From positions 62,001 through 126,000 of the forward strand of contig NZ_RJUD01000104.1 of assembly GCF_024343675.1 (NCBI RefSeq): a stretch of 64,000 bases of DNA. Reading direction: 5' to 3'. Shown here piece after piece: positions 42,757-51,956 of the stretch. Position numbers and translations under genes: made by a program. Below the pieces are notes generated by a model, which saw nothing but the letters and a program-made list of their open reading frames with translations, made no database searches and was not told where the DNA came from. How positions within the stretch are numbered: position 1 is the stretch's first letter; each line of letters starts with the position of its first letter. This DNA is from Lacihabitans sp. CS3-21 (GTDB lineage Bacteria; Bacteroidota; Bacteroidia; Cytophagales; Spirosomataceae).

Positions 42757-44118
42757 ATGTTTTCAAAAGAACTCAAAAAAGAAATCAAACTCACATTAAA
42801 TCTGGCTGTGCCCATAATTATTGGCCAGCTTGGCGTGGTGATGATGGCCATAACAGACAATATAATGGTGGGCAGATTTCTTGGAAAAATAGAATTAGGT
42901 GCAGCAGGTATTGCCAATTCTATCGCCTATTTGATAGCATCATTAGCCATTGGTGGAATGTCGGTTGTGGCTCCAATGGTTTCTAAATGTGCCGCTGAGA
43001 AAGATAATTCGGTCATCAAGGAACTCTTTATCAATACCTTATTGGTAGCTTTAATATTTTGTATCGTACTTTCTTTAGTAGGGGTTTTGGTATTTACTCA
43101 TTTCGAATTATTACAGCAGTCGCCAATCATCAACCGTACTGCTCCTGGGTTTTTATTTTATATTTTGGCCTCCAATGTCCCTTTATTTTTGTTTTTGGCA
43201 TTGAAGCAGTTTGCGGATGGTTTATCAAAACCCAAAGTTGCAATGGTGATTACGGCTTTGGGCTTGATAATAAATGGAATAGGCAATTATTTACTCATAA
43301 ACGGTAAAGCAGGCTTACCGCGTTTGGGTTTAGAAGGAGCAGCTATTTCAACTTTTTTGACAAGAATTTTTATGTTGATTTTGCTTTTCTTGTATTTAAG
43401 AAATAGTGATACATTTAAAGGGGTATTTAAGAAATTGGAAATTAGGGTCAATCTTCGATTAGCAAAGGAAATTTTATTCAGAAGTATTCCCGGTGGTTTT
43501 CAGTTTTTCTTCGAAATAGCTGCCTTTTCGATTGCCATTATCATGATGGGCTGGATCAGCGAAACTGCATTGGCGGCTCATCAAATTGCGATTAATATCG
43601 CATCATCCACTTACATGATGGCCACTGGCTTTTCTTTTGCAGGCGGTATAAGAGTTGGAGAAGCTTGGGGAAAACGAAGCATAAAAGATATCAAGTTGGC
43701 GGGCTTTTCGGCCTATTTTCTAGTGTTTTTATTTATGAGTTTGTGCAGTGTGCTGATTTTGGTCTTTGATCAATTTTTACTTAAACTTTATATAGACGAC
43801 TTTGAAGTTATCAAATTAGCCCTTCCTTTGTTAAGCATAGCTGCATTTTTCCAGCTTTCAGACGGCATTCAAGTAGTAGGACTTGGAGTACTTCGTGGTT
43901 TGGCAGATATAAAACTTCCAACTATCATTACATTTGTGGCTTACTGGGTAGTGGCTTTACCAATGGGTTATCTTTTAGGTTTTGTTTTTGGCTTAAAATC
44001 AATAGGCATTTGGTTGGGATTGCTATCAGGTTTATCCGTTTCAGCAGTTTTTCTTTACTTCCGTTTTAGAAATCTTTCAAAAGCGAATTCATTGAGAAAA
44101 CGTTTTAATGCTTCATGA
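42757..44118 (+). CDS. MATE-family multidrug/Na+ antiporter (NorM-like)
   Basis: 453 residues from the ATG at 42757 with 12 predicted helices in two six-helix halves. Typical segments are LAVPIIIGQLGVVMMAITDNIMVGRFLG (helix 1, key residues TDNIMVG) and ETALAAHQIAINIASSTYMMATGFSFAGGIRVGEAWG (helix 7-8, key AAHQIAIN). The open frame has 20 more codons 5', but those do not look like a MATE N-terminus. It would export cationic drugs or metabolites in exchange for H+ or Na+. No drug-regulator gene is on the same strand; a Crp/Fnr regulator is convergent. Confidence 0.93.
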   Translation: MFSKELKKEIKLTLNLAVPIIIGQLGVVMMAITDNIMVGRFLGKIELGAAGIANSIAYLIASLAIGGMSVVAPMVSKCAAEKDNSVIKELFINTLLVALIFCIVLSLVGVLVFTHFELLQQSPIINRTAPGFLFYILASNVPLFLFLALKQFADGLSKPKVAMVITALGLIINGIGNYLLINGKAGLPRLGLEGAAISTFLTRIFMLILLFLYLRNSDTFKGVFKKLEIRVNLRLAKEILFRSIPGGFQFFFEIAAFSIAIIMMGWISETALAAHQIAINIASSTYMMATGFSFAGGIRVGEAWGKRSIKDIKLAGFSAYFLVFLFMSLCSVLILVFDQFLLKLYIDDFEVIKLALPLLSIAAFFQLSDGIQVVGLGVLRGLADIKLPTIITFVAYWVVALPMGYLLGFVFGLKSIGIWLGLLSGLSVSAVFLYFRFRNLSKANSLRKRFNAS

Positions 44119-44126
44119 ATCTATTT

Positions 44127-44690
44127 CTATTTTGAGGTAGCTCTTATGCGGCTCAAACTCACCTGCGTAATGCCCAAAAAAGAAGCAATGTGTTTTAACG
44201 GAATTTTTTGAAGCAAATTCGGTTTTTTCATCAATGCTTGATAACGTTCTTCTGCTGTATGAAATTGAATACTCTCAATCCGTCGCACGGTTTCAACATA
44301 TCCAGCCTCAAAAATCAACCTAAATAGTCTTTCAATTTGCGGGAATTCATCGTACAAACCAAATAATTGGGTCGCGTTTATGGCTATTATTTCGGAGTCT
44401 TCTAGTATCTGAATGGCTTTTTGTGAGGGATATCCAGTAAAAAGGCTTTCTACACGAGCAATAATTTCGCCATCGAATGCGAAAGATTCCGTAATATCTA
44501 TGCCGTCTTTATAGTAATATATTCGAGCCACACCTGTTTTGAGAAAATAAATGGTTTTGCAGGTTTGTCCAAAATTCTGAAGATTTTCTCCTTTTTTTAA
44601 TGTTAATAAGGAGCATGATTTCTCTAAAGCATTTTTGCTCTCTTCGCTTAAATGAAGGAATTTTTGAAAATATTTAAATAGCTCATTCAT
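44127..44690 (-). CDS. Crp/Fnr-family transcriptional regulator
   Basis: 187 residues from the ATG at 44690. The cyclic-nucleotide-binding-like beta-roll spans about 10-120 (LKKGENLQNFGQTCKTIYFLKTGVARIYYYKDG), but the cAMP phosphate-binding Arg/Ser signature of Crp is not conserved and no Fnr cysteine cluster is present. A C-terminal helix-turn-helix (LKHIASFLGITQVSLSRIRA) reads as a DNA-binding winged helix. Members of this Bacteroidota type usually control a divergently encoded gene; here a TonB receptor gene starts 190 bases away in the opposite direction. Confidence 0.9.
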   Translation of the reverse strand: MNELFKYFQKFLHLSEESKNALEKSCSLLTLKKGENLQNFGQTCKTIYFLKTGVARIYYYKDGIDITESFAFDGEIIARVESLFTGYPSQKAIQILEDSEIIAINATQLFGLYDEFPQIERLFRLIFEAGYVETVRRIESIQFHTAEERYQALMKKPNLLQKIPLKHIASFLGITQVSLSRIRATSK

Positions 44691-44879
44691 TTGCTTTAGT
44701 TTATCCAATTTATAAGAATGCACAAATTAAATAAAAATAAACATCACAGGGTTTTTAGCTTTAAATTATTAAAAATATCAGGCTATTTATTGACATGATA
44801 AAAGTCAAGATTTTAATCTATCTTTAATTTATTTAATTTAAAAAATGTATTTTTCGGGATAGAATAAACCCTAAATAGA

Positions 44880-47243
44880 ATGACTAGTAAAATTTGTATA
44901 ATTTTTTTATACTTAATAAGCTTCAATGCCATCGCTCAAAAGCATTTTCAAACTATTTATGGGCAGGTTTTGGATAAACAAACCAAAACACCATTGCCAG
45001 GAGCGACTATATTAGTTGAAAATTCAAATCCAAAGTTGGTGGCATCAACAGACGAAAACGGGAATTTTGTTTTGAACCAAGTTCCCATTGGTCGTCAAAT
45101 ATTGAGCATTACTTACATTGGGTATTTGCCCCAAAAATCTGATGCAATCGTTTTGACTTCGGCTAAAAGCGTTACCTTAAAAATAGAATTGAGTTATGGC
45201 AGTATCAATGCCGACGAAGTAATAATCAGTGCAAATAAGAACGCTTTTGAGCCTCTAAACGAACTTTCGGTGGTGAGTACTCGCTCATTTACAGCAGAAG
45301 AAACCGAACGAATGCCCGCAGGTGTAAACGACCCTGGTCGCGTAGCATTGTCATATCCTGGTGTGCAACGAGGTCCAGACGATACTGAAAATCAGATTGT
45401 TGTGAGAGGGAATTCTCCTATCGGTATTCTTTGGCGATTAGAAGGTGTAGATATGCCCAATCCTAATCATTTTGCAGTTGTCGGTTCGTCAGGTGGAGGT
45501 GTTTCGGTATTTTCGGCACAACTATTGGCTAAATCCGACTTTTCTACTGGTGGTTTTGCGGCCGAATATGGCAATGCACTTTCGGGAGCATTTGATGTTC
45601 AGTTTCGGCATGGTGATATGCAAAAACGTGAACATCGGGCCAAAATCGGAATTTTAGGACTAGACTTTGCAACCGACGGGCCCATAAAAAACGGAACTTC
45701 TTCCTATTTGGTAAACTACAGATATTCTACCTTAGGACTTCTGGGAAAAATGGGATTTTATTTGGTTGGTGAACGTGTTACCAACGATTTTCAGGATTTA
45801 TCTTTCAATCTCGTATTCAAAAAGAAAAAGTCGATATCCACAATATTTGGTATTGGTGGCCTGAGTGAAGAGCGTTATTTGCCAGTTGAAAATGGTGTGG
45901 ATAGAAACAAAAACCGATCAAGTGAATGGGAAGACAGAGTGAAACCTTCCAACATGGGTGCTTTGGGTTATACATATACTTATATGCCTGATAATAAAAC
46001 ATATATAAAAGCTGTGGTGGCATTGGTGGGCAGCGATCAGATTAGAAATAGTGATACGTTGGATTTACAGAATGTAAGATTTAGATACAATTCAGAGCGG
46101 TATCTCGACAAACGATTGGTGGCATCCGTGACTTATTCAAAGCGGATTTCGGAGAAATTTTGGGTAAAAACAGGGATTATCGCCAACCAGATTTTTTATG
46201 ATTTTTTTAAAGAAACGCAAGCTAGGCTTAATCAACAGGATATCAATCAACGTCAAGTTAATGTATCTGTAAAAGGCGATGGGAATAGCCAAATGTTGCA
46301 GCAATATGTGCAAACCACCTATAAAATTTCAAGTAAAGTTTCGCTCAATGCAGGAATGCATTTTCTTGAATTTCTGACGAATAAAACGGGTTCTGTTGAA
46401 CCGCGGGTTTCTATGCAATACGCTCCGAATACGTCAAGTAAACTAAGTTTTGCCTATGGTCGTCATGGCAGAATATTGCCAATGATGACTTATTTCTTTG
46501 CTGATTCAACAGGTAAAAACATTAATTTGAACTTAAAGCCTATAAAATCAGATCACTTCATTGCAGCTTTTCATCATTATACACAAAGCCGCATGCGTTT
46601 GAGCTTGGAGGCTTATTACCAAAGTATTTTTAATGTGCCTATTAGTGCTGATGTTACTTCCAATTATTGGTTGCTTAATTACAGTTCGGATTTTCCTGAG
46701 TTTCAGGTGAAAAGCCAAGGCCTGGGCAGAAATAAAGGCATTGATTTAGCCATAGAAAAACAGTTTTCAAATTCTTACTTTTTCTTGGCTACTTTTTCGG
46801 TTTTAGATTCCAAATTCAAGGCCAATGACGGTCTGTGGCACAATAGTCGCTTCAATACTAGATTTTCGTCGAGTTATACTTTTGGAAAAGAATTTCCTTT
46901 TAAAAATGGCAATATTCTTCAGATAGGTGGTCGGTATTTGTTCAGTGGAGGTTTTAGATATACGCCTTTTGATCCTATAAAATCCAAAGAAAAAGGGCAA
47001 TATGTGGGTGATCAAACCAAAGAAAACGAAGGGCAAGTGGCACCATTCCAAAGATTAGACACCAGAATAGCTTATAGATTTAATGGGGAGAAAACTTCTG
47101 GAAACATAAGTTTGGATTTTCAAAATGCTAGCAACCGACTCAATGCCACCAATATAGCTTATGATTCGGCCAAAAATATTACCTATACAGAATATCGAGG
47201 AAGTGGATTTATACCCGTGTTAACCTTCCAATTTGATTTTTGA
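44880..47243 (+). CDS. TonB-dependent receptor with CarboxypepD-reg-like N-terminal domain
   Basis: 787 residues: signal peptide (1-19, ending NAIA-Q), a carboxypeptidase-regulatory-like beta-sandwich (24-115, IYGQVLDKQTKTPLPGATILVEN), plug domain (130-245, PGVQRGPDDTENQIVVRGNSPIGILWRLEG) and a barrel of 22 expected strands ending FIPVLTFQFDF with terminal Phe. There is no SusD partner and no FTSGVDA-type SusC/RagA plug, so it is a receptor of the single type. Ligand unknown. Divergent from the Crp/Fnr regulator, which may control it. Confidence 0.92.
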   Translation: MTSKICIIFLYLISFNAIAQKHFQTIYGQVLDKQTKTPLPGATILVENSNPKLVASTDENGNFVLNQVPIGRQILSITYIGYLPQKSDAIVLTSAKSVTLKIELSYGSINADEVIISANKNAFEPLNELSVVSTRSFTAEETERMPAGVNDPGRVALSYPGVQRGPDDTENQIVVRGNSPIGILWRLEGVDMPNPNHFAVVGSSGGGVSVFSAQLLAKSDFSTGGFAAEYGNALSGAFDVQFRHGDMQKREHRAKIGILGLDFATDGPIKNGTSSYLVNYRYSTLGLLGKMGFYLVGERVTNDFQDLSFNLVFKKKKSISTIFGIGGLSEERYLPVENGVDRNKNRSSEWEDRVKPSNMGALGYTYTYMPDNKTYIKAVVALVGSDQIRNSDTLDLQNVRFRYNSERYLDKRLVASVTYSKRISEKFWVKTGIIANQIFYDFFKETQARLNQQDINQRQVNVSVKGDGNSQMLQQYVQTTYKISSKVSLNAGMHFLEFLTNKTGSVEPRVSMQYAPNTSSKLSFAYGRHGRILPMMTYFFADSTGKNINLNLKPIKSDHFIAAFHHYTQSRMRLSLEAYYQSIFNVPISADVTSNYWLLNYSSDFPEFQVKSQGLGRNKGIDLAIEKQFSNSYFFLATFSVLDSKFKANDGLWHNSRFNTRFSSSYTFGKEFPFKNGNILQIGGRYLFSGGFRYTPFDPIKSKEKGQYVGDQTKENEGQVAPFQRLDTRIAYRFNGEKTSGNISLDFQNASNRLNATNIAYDSAKNITYTEYRGSGFIPVLTFQFDF

Positions 47244-47389
47244 AATCTTAAAGAACAGGGAGTTACTGGATTAAATCACACAAGCGGCCCAGATAAATTT
47301 GGTGAATTTTATTGTAAACATTATCGAAGCTAAATGCAATCGTTTTCTATGTGTTTTACAGTCGAACCAATCGTAAATCTACAATCGAA

Positions 47390-48640
47390 TCACCACCTTA
47401 CCTGTCCATCACCTCTACAAATCCATTTTTCAGTAACCAATTTCTCTAAAGCAAATGGTCCACGAGCGTGCAGTTTTTGGGTAGAAATGCCGATTTCTGC
47501 ACCTAGTCCAAACTCACCACCGTCGGTAAATCTTGTGGAGGCATTGTGATATACTGAGGCAGCGTCCACTTCTTGTAGGAAAGTTTCGGCTAAAACGATG
47601 TCTTCTGTAATAATAGCTTCGGAGTGTTTTGAGGAAAACTGGGTGATATGTTCTAAAGCATCATCGAAGCCACTGACAGTTTTTATCGAAATTTTGAAAT
47701 CCAACCACTCTTTACCAAAGTCTTCAGGTTGAGCGTTTTGTAGTTTTGTGAAGCCATTTTTTTTGAAAATAGGAAATGCTTTTTCATCAGAAAAGACTTC
47801 AATATTGTATTTTTCGAATCCTGTTTTTAGTTTTGGTATCAGTTTTTCAAGAACACTTTCGTCCAAAACAGCACAGTCTAGTGAATTGCAAACTGATGGA
47901 CGAGAAGCTCGGGCATTAATGATGATTTCAGCAGCCATGTCAAGATTTGCAGTTTTTTCGACATAAGTATGGCATACTCCAGCACCCGTCTCTATGGTCG
48001 GGATTTTGGAATTGCTTCGCACAAAATCTATTAGCGACTGCGAACCACGAGGAATAATCAAATCCACATATTTGTCAGCTTCCAGCATTTGGCTCAAATA
48101 TTTACGGTCAGTTGGCAAAAGCATCACCACTTCTGTCGAAATTCCGTTTTTGGTCAATGCTTTATGTATCAAGCTCACCAAATATTGATTGGAAAAATTG
48201 GCTTCCTTTCCGCCTTTTAGCACGCAGGCATTACCAGACATCATGCACAGCGATGCTACATCAATCGTAACGTTGGGCCTCGACTCATAGATAGCTCCAA
48301 CAACACCCATCGGCACACTGATTTTCTGCATTTTAATGCCATTGTCAAGTGTTCTTTCGGTCAAAATTTGTCCAGTTGGATCATTCAAATTGGCTACTTG
48401 AATCAAAGAGTCCGCTAAGCCTTTTATCCGATTTTCGTTGAGTAGCAATCTATCGTATTTGGCATCTTTGGGGTCCATTAAGTCCAAATCTTTTTTGTTT
48501 TCAGCAATGATTTCCACTGAATTGGATAATAAGATTTCAGACAAATCAGTCAGTATTTGAGCTTTTTGGTCTTTTGTCAACCTTCTAATTTGTGAAGCTA
48601 CTTTGTGGGTGTTTTTTAACAGATGCTCGATACTTTCCAT
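47390..48640 (-). CDS. proA: Glutamate-5-semialdehyde dehydrogenase (gamma-glutamyl phosphate reductase)
   Basis: Second step of proline synthesis: NADPH reduction of gamma-glutamyl phosphate. 416 residues, normal length. Aldehyde-dehydrogenase fold with VPMGVVGAIYESRPNVTIDVA near 110-130, GNACVLKGGKEA, the catalytic Cys in RPSVCNSLDCAVL near residue 250, and FTDGGEFGLGAEIGISTQKLHARGP near the end. proB is not adjacent. The gene downstream of the 3' end (TonB receptor) is convergent; upstream lies the esterase gene with a terminator between them. Confidence 0.95.
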   Translation of the reverse strand: MESIEHLLKNTHKVASQIRRLTKDQKAQILTDLSEILLSNSVEIIAENKKDLDLMDPKDAKYDRLLLNENRIKGLADSLIQVANLNDPTGQILTERTLDNGIKMQKISVPMGVVGAIYESRPNVTIDVASLCMMSGNACVLKGGKEANFSNQYLVSLIHKALTKNGISTEVVMLLPTDRKYLSQMLEADKYVDLIIPRGSQSLIDFVRSNSKIPTIETGAGVCHTYVEKTANLDMAAEIIINARASRPSVCNSLDCAVLDESVLEKLIPKLKTGFEKYNIEVFSDEKAFPIFKKNGFTKLQNAQPEDFGKEWLDFKISIKTVSGFDDALEHITQFSSKHSEAIITEDIVLAETFLQEVDAASVYHNASTRFTDGGEFGLGAEIGISTQKLHARGPFALEKLVTEKWICRGDGQVRW

Positions 48641-48687
48641 GCCTTACGTGTATTATTCGTTAGCAAAGGTCGGGATTTATTATAAAA

Positions 48688-48712
48688 CAAAAAAGGGCTT
48701 TTCAGCCCTTTT
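48688..48712 (-). terminator. Rho-independent terminator of the esterase gene
   Basis: AAAAGGGCT (48691-48699) pairs with AGCCCTTTT (48704-48712) across a four-base loop; on the minus strand a T-run follows. It lies directly behind the esterase stop at 48715. Confidence 0.85.
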
Positions 48713-48714
48713 CG

Positions 48715-50409
48715 TCAATTCATATCTATCATTCCTGAGTTTTTCAGGAGCCCTTTGTCTTTTTCCATCAGCTTCCAGTCTTTATCAAAAATACCATAAG
48801 ATATCACATTGTTGATGTTTTTATCATACAATACCCAATCCCCATATCCTGAAAGTATACTTGCTTTGCCAGCAGAACGTAATCTTGCAAATGGACTATT
48901 GTCGGCATTGGGCAATTCCCAAAACGGTTGACCTGAGTTTACCAAAATGTATTTATTGCCATTCGGAAAAATAAAACTCAAACTTGCATTTTCTCTTGCA
49001 GTCGACTTAAGAGACAAAGGGAGATTAGAAGCATATTTTTCTATAATTTCGTTGGTTTCAGCATCACCAAAAAGAATCAGATTGGATCTTTCTATGTCAT
49101 TTGGCCTAACTTCTTTGTCAGACAATACCCTAGGGAACACCATTACTCTTCCCATAAAATCGCCTCTATAAACACTCCAATCTGCTGCTTGCTCAGCTAT
49201 TTTACGTCTTTGGTCTAGCTGCTCTTTTGTCGGGTTTCCTTTGGTGCCGTAAACATAAATATGTCTATCGCCAATGGCTTCAGTCATGGGCCCTTCCAAA
49301 GTTGGGTTTTTGGTTTTAATATTATCTGGTCTTTTTCCTACGGCCCATTTTTCACCGGTTTTTATCAAAATTTGGCCATTTGTCAAACCAAAAACAGAAA
49401 GGTTTTGTCCGTCAATATTGAGACTTAACTTAGATTTTGTATTGAAATTTGGGTGTTCAAGAATATTTATTGAAAACGCATTTATATTTTCTGTTTTAAC
49501 ATCCAATATATTTTTGTTTTTGAAGTTAGCCTCAATTTTTGAAGTTTCTCCAATATTTTTATCAATGATTTCCAGCCAATATGCTTTGTTATATTTTAGT
49601 TGGCTAGTGGTAAATTTCACTTTGTCAGGAAACGGATTTCTAGTGAATTTGGAAAACCATGTAAATATAAATTCGTCTTTGTAGGCATTTACCCAACTGT
49701 CGTGTTTTACACCCGGATATTCTTGATAAGTTACTTTGGCTCCTGCAGCTTTGAAGTCTTCCACCCATTTTCTAGTGTTTTCAACTTTTACTGCTGGATC
49801 TTGATCGCCTTGGAAAAAATGCACAGGCATATTATATACATTGTCTAAATACTTGATAGTCTCTGCAGGAGGTGCAGGACAAACAGGTGCAATGGCTGCC
49901 CAAACGTCAGGACGTGTAAGTCCAACCCACATCGTACCGCCGCCACCCATAGAAAGGCCTGTGAGATACATACGATTTTCGTCTATATTAAAACGTTTTT
50001 TTGCGTCAGCTATCATATCCCAAACGTCTTTTTCGGCTATTCCTTGGTAGCCCATAGTGCCGCGAGCGTATGCCGAAATGACAATGTAATTCACATCTTT
50101 CCATTTTGGAAACTTAAGGCTAGCTTCTACATCGTTTTCGCCTTCGGCATTACTTTTTCCAAAAACTCTCCGCAACGCCAAACGGTGGTTTGATCCTGCA
50201 CCATGCAGCATTACCACCAATGGATACGACTTTTTATCACTGTATTCTTTCGGAATATAGCAGCCATAAGGTTGCTCTGTATCATCTACATCAGAGTGAA
50301 ATGTCAGTACTTGCGGGCCTGAAGGGAGTAATTGAGCAAAAGAAAATACAGTTGAGAACAGTAATAGAGTAAGTGATAATTTCAATTTTTTAGGAAAAAC
50401 ATGACTCAT
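48715..50409 (-). CDS. Exported alpha/beta hydrolase (esterase/PHB-depolymerase-like)
   Basis: 564 residues from the ATG at 50409, which opens the best signal peptide (MSHVFPKKLKLSLTLLLFSTVFSFA-Q); an ATG at 50445 would add 12 residues. The hydrolase domain (about 45-265) has the oxyanion segment VVMLHGAGSNH, nucleophile Ser in TGLSMGGGG, Asp in FQGDQDPAV and His in PGVKHDSW. A C-terminal half of about 290 residues is beta-rich and not recognised. Similar proteins are annotated as prolyl-oligopeptidase-family or PHB-depolymerase-like esterases. Substrate unknown, perhaps a plant or polymer ester. Divergent from the propeller protein gene. Confidence 0.85.
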   Translation of the reverse strand: MSHVFPKKLKLSLTLLLFSTVFSFAQLLPSGPQVLTFHSDVDDTEQPYGCYIPKEYSDKKSYPLVVMLHGAGSNHRLALRRVFGKSNAEGENDVEASLKFPKWKDVNYIVISAYARGTMGYQGIAEKDVWDMIADAKKRFNIDENRMYLTGLSMGGGGTMWVGLTRPDVWAAIAPVCPAPPAETIKYLDNVYNMPVHFFQGDQDPAVKVENTRKWVEDFKAAGAKVTYQEYPGVKHDSWVNAYKDEFIFTWFSKFTRNPFPDKVKFTTSQLKYNKAYWLEIIDKNIGETSKIEANFKNKNILDVKTENINAFSINILEHPNFNTKSKLSLNIDGQNLSVFGLTNGQILIKTGEKWAVGKRPDNIKTKNPTLEGPMTEAIGDRHIYVYGTKGNPTKEQLDQRRKIAEQAADWSVYRGDFMGRVMVFPRVLSDKEVRPNDIERSNLILFGDAETNEIIEKYASNLPLSLKSTARENASLSFIFPNGNKYILVNSGQPFWELPNADNSPFARLRSAGKASILSGYGDWVLYDKNINNVISYGIFDKDWKLMEKDKGLLKNSGMIDMN

Positions 50410-50633
50410 TGTAGAAAGGGTTTTATATAGATTGGAAATTTTCATGACTCAAATTTTTAAATATTTATCCATATTTCAAATGAAAACAGCTAAAAAGTAC
50501 ATTTTTGAAGAAAAGAAAAAGCTTATATCGTAAGTTTTTTTAAGAATTATCGATTTTTTAAGAAAAAAATTAAAATTAGAGCAAACCAAATATATTATTG
50601 AGTATTTTGCATAAACTATTCAACATAAGTGAC

Positions 50634-51677
50634 ATGTATTTAGATCGTAGAAATTTCCTGAAAATCGTAGGTGTGTCGTCGAGTTTGCAGATGATGCCAA
50701 GTTTAAGTTTTGGTAAAAAGGATGAGATAATCATTGGCCATAATACCCATAAATACAAAGTTGTGGTAGGCTGGGGAATGTTAGATGCTCAAAAAACACC
50801 CGTAAATGATTGCCATGAAATGGTGGAAGATGCCTCAGGAAGGCTCATCATGTGCACCAACGAAACCAAAAACAACATCCTCATTTATGACAAATCGGGT
50901 AAATTGCTTGAAACTTGGGGTAACTCTTATCCCGGAGCTCACGGCCTCACGATATTCAATGAGGGAGAAAAACAGTATCTTTTGATATGTGACAATAGCC
51001 GTAATCAGGTAATAAAAACGGATTTGAAAGGTAAAGAGATATTTAAAATTGAATACCCCAAAGAAACAGGTGAATATCAATATCCAAGCCAGTTTGTGCC
51101 CACAGAAACTGCCGTAAGTCCTTACAATGGAGATATTTATGTGGTTGATGGTTATGGTAAAAACTTTGTGATTCAGTATGATTCGAAAGGTAAATACATT
51201 CGACATTGGGGCGGAAACGGAAATGAGAATTTTAATTTTAAATGTAATCATGGTATAGTGGTGGATATCAGAAATCCATCAAAACCAACATTGATTATCA
51301 CTTCAAGGCAACAAAACTGCTGGAAAAGATTTACGCTCGACGGTAATTATTTATCAACCATTCATTTGCCAGGTTCGTTTGTTTGTCGCCCAGTAATCAA
51401 AGGCGACAATCTTTATGGAGCAGTTTATAGATCTACATCAGAAGAATATCCAAACTCAGGGTATATCCAAATATTAGACGAAAACGACAAAGTGATTTCC
51501 TCGCCAGGAGCTTCTGAACCGATTTATCAAAACGGCCAACTGCAAGAACAAAGAAAATCAGATCCGGCCAAAGTGTTTATGCATCCGCACGATGTATGTA
51601 TAGATGGCGACGGAAGTATCTACATACCCCAATGGGCCTCTAAAAAGACCTATCCGGTTAAGTTGGAGCGGGTGTAG
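50634..51677 (+). CDS. Tat-exported NHL/six-bladed beta-propeller protein
   Basis: 347 residues from the ATG at 50634. The N-terminus MYLDRRNFLKIVGVSS is a twin-arginine signal (RRNFLK). The rest is a six-bladed NHL-type propeller with repeats such as EDASGRLIMCTNETKNNILIYDKSGKLLETWG and VSPYNGDIYVVDGYGKNFVIQYDSKGKYIRHWG, ending in VCIDGDGSIYIPQWASKKTYPVKLERV. Propellers of this type can be lactonases, lyases or binding scaffolds. The folded-export route suggests a cofactor or metal. It is divergent from the esterase, so the two may share a regulated promoter region. Confidence 0.85.
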   Translation: MYLDRRNFLKIVGVSSSLQMMPSLSFGKKDEIIIGHNTHKYKVVVGWGMLDAQKTPVNDCHEMVEDASGRLIMCTNETKNNILIYDKSGKLLETWGNSYPGAHGLTIFNEGEKQYLLICDNSRNQVIKTDLKGKEIFKIEYPKETGEYQYPSQFVPTETAVSPYNGDIYVVDGYGKNFVIQYDSKGKYIRHWGGNGNENFNFKCNHGIVVDIRNPSKPTLIITSRQQNCWKRFTLDGNYLSTIHLPGSFVCRPVIKGDNLYGAVYRSTSEEYPNSGYIQILDENDKVISSPGASEPIYQNGQLQEQRKSDPAKVFMHPHDVCIDGDGSIYIPQWASKKTYPVKLERV

Positions 51678-51907
51678 GGGGGTGATTAGGTAATATTTAG
51701 AAAATGGCGGATATATTATTAATATTTAAATGATTAAAATTTAAAGTAAAATCTGTGCAAATCTGAGATGTTTGCGTCCGTTTTATCTGTTTTCCACTCT
51801 ATTTGTAAAACCTATTTTTTAATGGATAAAAAACTCAGAATATAATTTTTTTTGGATTATTTGTATCTGAATTGCATGTTAATTCTGAATTTACACTTAG
51901 GTCCCAT

Positions 51908-51938
51908 TTTGTTACCACCCCTTCAATACCTATTTTTG
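51908..51938 (+). promoter_or_regulatory. purD promoter: TTTG-N19-TATTTTTG
   Basis: The -33 TTTG (51908-51911) and -7 TATTTTTG (51931-51938) are separated by 19 bases, the textbook Bacteroidota arrangement. The ATG is at 51957, giving a leader of about a dozen bases. This is the best full promoter match in the window. Confidence 0.7.
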
Positions 51939-51956
51939 TATTTTTAAATACAGAAA

